From NCBI GenBank assembly GCA_022510865.1, contig JAFLSQ010000006.1, forward strand, positions 28,965 through 92,964: a stretch of 64,000 nt of DNA, in the 5' to 3' direction. Source of the stretch: Treponema sp. Lineage in GTDB: Bacteria > Spirochaetota > Spirochaetia > Treponematales > Treponemataceae. The position numbers and the translations under genes are program-made. The notes beneath the pieces were generated by a model, which was not told the origin of the DNA, ran no database searches, and saw only the letters and a list, made by a program, of their open reading frames with translations. This document shows positions 62,285 through 64,000 of this stretch, piece after piece (position 1 is the first letter of the stretch; every line of letters begins with the position of its first letter).

Positions 62285-62626
62285 ATGAACGAAACAGATA
62301 CATCTCTTTTGGACATCGCGCCCACGCTCAGATTCGTGAACACAAAGATTATGGAGAAGCGCAAGGCCGCCGGAATGACGCAGGCCGCCCTCGCCGCGCG
62401 TCTGGGAAAAAGCCGCCTTTTCGTGGTGGAGGCGGAGAGCGGCACAAAGGACATCAGCCTCTCGGTCATCTATGACCTTGCGGAGGTTTTCGGCTGCCCC
62501 GTGACGGACCTGCTGCCGAGGGAAAAACTGGACAAGATGCCGGTGGAAATCCGCGGCGATGTAATCAGCGGCCCCGCGATGAGCGAGGTGTCCGCGATTC
62601 TGAGGGGGATTCGAAATGGCAACTGA
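62285..62626 (+). CDS. XRE-family regulator (CI/HipB-like), leaderless
   Basis: A 113-residue regulator. Helix-turn-helix at about 20-76 (FVNTKIMEKRKAAGMTQAALAARLGKSRLFVVEAESGTKDISLSVIYDLAEVFGCPVTDLLP), with an extended N-terminus. The start is set at 62285, because the earlier ATG overlaps the -10 box. It overlaps the next gene by 11 bases. XRE plus ImmA pairs normally control mobile-element genes by proteolysis of the repressor, but the partner here lacks the active site. Confidence 0.85.
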   Translation: MNETDTSLLDIAPTLRFVNTKIMEKRKAAGMTQAALAARLGKSRLFVVEAESGTKDISLSVIYDLAEVFGCPVTDLLPREKLDKMPVEIRGDVISGPAMSEVSAILRGIRNGN

Positions 62627-63170
62627 ACGTGAGGAAATCGCGCTTGCGAACAGCGTGATAGAGGAGTTCGGAATCCGCACCAAGGCCGACCTGCCAGTGG
62701 ACATAGACCGCATCCTTCTGGCAAAGGGCTTCACTGTGGCCGCGCGGGAGCTTCCGGAGGGGCTTGTCGCGGTGCTCGACACCACCGTGAAGGGAAAGCC
62801 GGTTCTTGTGACCGACAGCCGCCTGAGCGAGAAGGACGCGCGCTTCACCAAGGCGCGGGAGCTGGGGAACTACCTGCTGGCAAAGAATTTTTGCGGAATC
62901 CGCACTGACAGGGCGGTGCCGCCCGCAGAGCTAATCAGCCCCGCCTACGACGAGGACGAAAACCGCGCCAACCGCTTCGCCGCCGCCCTGCTCATGCCGC
63001 AGAAGCTTCTTGCGCAGTCCATAAAAGAAAATTCCGGGCAGACACAGCAGAATACACCGGGCGGAGACGACGGAATCATGGGCGCGCTCATAGGCGTGGG
63101 CGCGGCGTTCGCTGTGGGGCTTGGGGTTGTGCTGCTGGCCTCCGCGCTCGGCGGCTCGAACAAGAAGTGA
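62616..63170 (+). CDS. ImmA/IrrE-like protein, zinc histidines lost, membrane-anchored
   Basis: A 184-residue protein. Residues about 10-130 fit the ImmA/IrrE (Peptidase_M78) pattern: PVDIDRILLAKGFTVAARELPEGLVAVLD, the helix ARFTKARELGNYLLAKN (about 75-91) and ENRANRFAAALLMP (about 115-128). In active members the helix reads HExxH; here it is R81-E82-L-G-N85, so both metal-binding histidines are gone. A Gly/Ala-rich hydrophobic helix (about 153-176) near the C-terminus suggests membrane insertion. Shine-Dalgarno GGGGG lies upstream of ATG 62616, inside the xre gene. Confidence 0.78.
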   Translation: MATEREEIALANSVIEEFGIRTKADLPVDIDRILLAKGFTVAARELPEGLVAVLDTTVKGKPVLVTDSRLSEKDARFTKARELGNYLLAKNFCGIRTDRAVPPAELISPAYDEDENRANRFAAALLMPQKLLAQSIKENSGQTQQNTPGGDDGIMGALIGVGAAFAVGLGVVLLASALGGSNKK

Positions 63171-63401
63171 TTCACCGCGTAATGCCGCAAGCGCGTTCAC
63201 GCTCCCGAAACAGCACGGTCGTCATTCTGATACAGCACGGTTGACGTTTTATCAACCGTGCGATTTACGTTACGTCAACAGTACTGTTGACGTTTTGTTA
63301 TCCGTGCGGTTGACGTTACGTCAACCGTACTATGCAGGGACGATATTCGTGCTGTGCAGAAATGTTGCACGTGCTTGTGACGGAGCACCGCAAGACCGCA
63401 A
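63171..63401. other. Gene-free stretch holding the 23-bp repeats
   Basis: No supported coding region. A four-unit tandem repeat occupies 63234-63325, with more degenerate copies on either side (about 63212-63233 and 63326-63347). Frames that run through it in either direction have no ribosome site and a composition unlike the neighbours. No clear terminator for the upstream pair was found outside the repeat dyads. Confidence 0.6.
63234..63325. repeat. Four 23-bp tandem repeats with internal dyad (iteron-like)
   Basis: Units begin at 63234, 63257, 63280 and 63303, each exactly 23 bases. Each starts G-[CT]-[AG]-C-[GT] and holds a core close to GTTGACGTT followed by a partner like ACGTCAAC, so a unit contains its own inverted repeat. 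The best dyad is GTTGACG-TTA-CGTCAAC in unit 4. Exact spacing of about two helical turns suggests a protein-binding array: operators, iterons or a recombinase site. Confidence 0.8.
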
Positions 63402-64000
63402 TCAGACTGGTTTAATTTCAATGCCCGCGCGACCTGTGAATTCAATGAACGAGCGCATATTATCAGGTTTCCACTGCGTAGAGACAACGACTTGTTGTCC
63501 TGAGGCAAGAGTTATCGGATGTTTATTGAATCTGCTTCCTTCCCATTCGTTCTGACTCACGTGTTCAAAAAGGCGAATCATCTTTCCAAAGTCAGGTTTG
63601 GCGGCTTCATCTGGGAACGCCACCTGCAACTGCTCAAAAGTTATCCCCGAATTCGACTTGACATAGTGCTCCACGGCAGCATATACGGTAGGACCTTTTC
63701 CGCCAGTCGGAGTGCCATTCACCGTGTACTGGGTGTGGTCCTTTTTCCCCTTTGCTTGTGCAGAACGCAATCCTTGTACCGTCGCTTTCGGCTTTTCCGC
63801 GCTCACAAGCGAGAACAAATCAAGCAGCCTCACACTCCTGATGAACAAATCGGAGGTGTCGGAGTCAGCCCTGCTCTTCTCGTATGTTGGAAGCAGAATC
63901 TCATCACGGAATGAATCGTTCGCGTAATAAGCAAAATGCGCGGCCGGGCTTTCAAAACTCTCGGACAGAATATCAAAGTACTCTCTGATAATCTTATCGG
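63402..64000 (-). CDS. Partial protein, 5' end beyond window
   Basis: The frame is open from the window edge to the stop at 63402, giving at least 199 codons. A TTG inside the frame at 63848 is not needed as a start. The C-terminal part (about the last 110 residues) reads YTVNGTPTGGKGPTVYAAVEHYVKSNSGITFEQLQVAFPD..., a winged-helix-like pattern I associate with the ends of restriction-type or DNA-mobility proteins, but only loosely. The upstream part is helical (IIREYFDILSESFESPAAHFAYYANDSFRDEILLPTYEKS in two stretches). Function unknown. Confidence 0.65.
   Translation of the reverse strand, partial: DKIIREYFDILSESFESPAAHFAYYANDSFRDEILLPTYEKSRADSDTSDLFIRSVRLLDLFSLVSAEKPKATVQGLRSAQAKGKKDHTQYTVNGTPTGGKGPTVYAAVEHYVKSNSGITFEQLQVAFPDEAAKPDFGKMIRLFEHVSQNEWEGSRFNKHPITLASGQQVVVSTQWKPDNMRSFIEFTGRAGIEIKPV

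Noticed and set aside
63234..63325. Short CRISPR array
   Set aside because: The units are contiguous without spacers, and no cas gene is present.
63121..63555. Plus-strand frame through the 23-bp repeats
   Set aside because: The translated repeat gives no sensible protein and the start lies inside the pseudo-ImmA gene; the repeats are more likely a DNA site.

Overview
The window is a dense, mostly housekeeping piece of chromosome from a spirochaete, most likely a gut or rumen Treponema of the higher-GC type. The case for Treponema is gene order. On the minus strand, mltG - dnaG - rpoD - zinc-ribbon protein - (rnpB) - TPR protein - mreB - mreC - mreD - PBP2 - rodA follows the order I recall from T. 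pallidum (about TP0491 to TP0501). A FemAB-type transferase (treponemal peptidoglycan carries ornithine and glycine), a PilZ protein and the absence of sporulation or LPS genes are compatible. Genus is an inference; no 16S rRNA gene is present.

Layout. 1-4970 (+): two tandem modules, each an XRE-cupin regulator followed by an AMP-forming acyl-CoA synthetase. 5068-19090 (-): cell-shape and wall-elongation genes (rodA, PBP2, mreDCB, TPR protein), RNase P RNA, then zinc-ribbon protein, rpoD, dnaG, mltG, a small gene and an MBL-fold hydrolase; a promoter lies at 19061-19089. 19113-19344 (-): tRNA-Tyr and tRNA-Thr with their own promoter and terminator. 19347-22402: glgA, chorismate mutase, an SPFH-like membrane protein and a divergent small membrane protein. 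22399-31827: CCA-adding enzyme, folC, alr, a lipoprotein, thrC, a cytidylate-kinase-like gene, yicC and murC. 32017-37809: hypothetical gene, mfd, Treponema-type hypothetical genes and tRNA-Leu. 37759-45206 (-): a long operon with two pseudouridine synthases, yggS, rsmA, a shortened ComEC, a helical-repeat protein and a PilZ protein. 45280-53279: CPBP protease, a GldA/GldFG/DUF4340 ABC system, RNase Z, an HPt protein, a small internally duplicated protein and a MATE transporter. 53331-59345: moxR - DUF58 - DUF4129-like - ATP-grasp, with a convergent FemX-like gene.

59400-64000 is accessory in character: an XRE gene with an operator-like palindrome, a lone SLBB export protein, a DUF4469/HU-like protein with a coupled micro-ORF, an XRE gene coupled to an ImmA/IrrE-like protein that has lost both zinc histidines and gained a membrane anchor, four 23-bp tandem repeats in perfect register, and a partial gene running off the end.

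The most interesting signals are: (i) the XRE / pseudo-ImmA / 23-bp repeat locus; (ii) repeated leaderless architecture, in which a sigma70-type -10 box lies 6-7 bases before the ATG (murC, moxR, femX-like, xre at 62285); (iii) an RluA-type gene whose 3' end runs antisense into tRNA-Leu; (iv) a base-composition break inside dnaG; (v) a 110-residue protein built from two copies of one motif. All function calls are from reading motifs and context; no database search was run.
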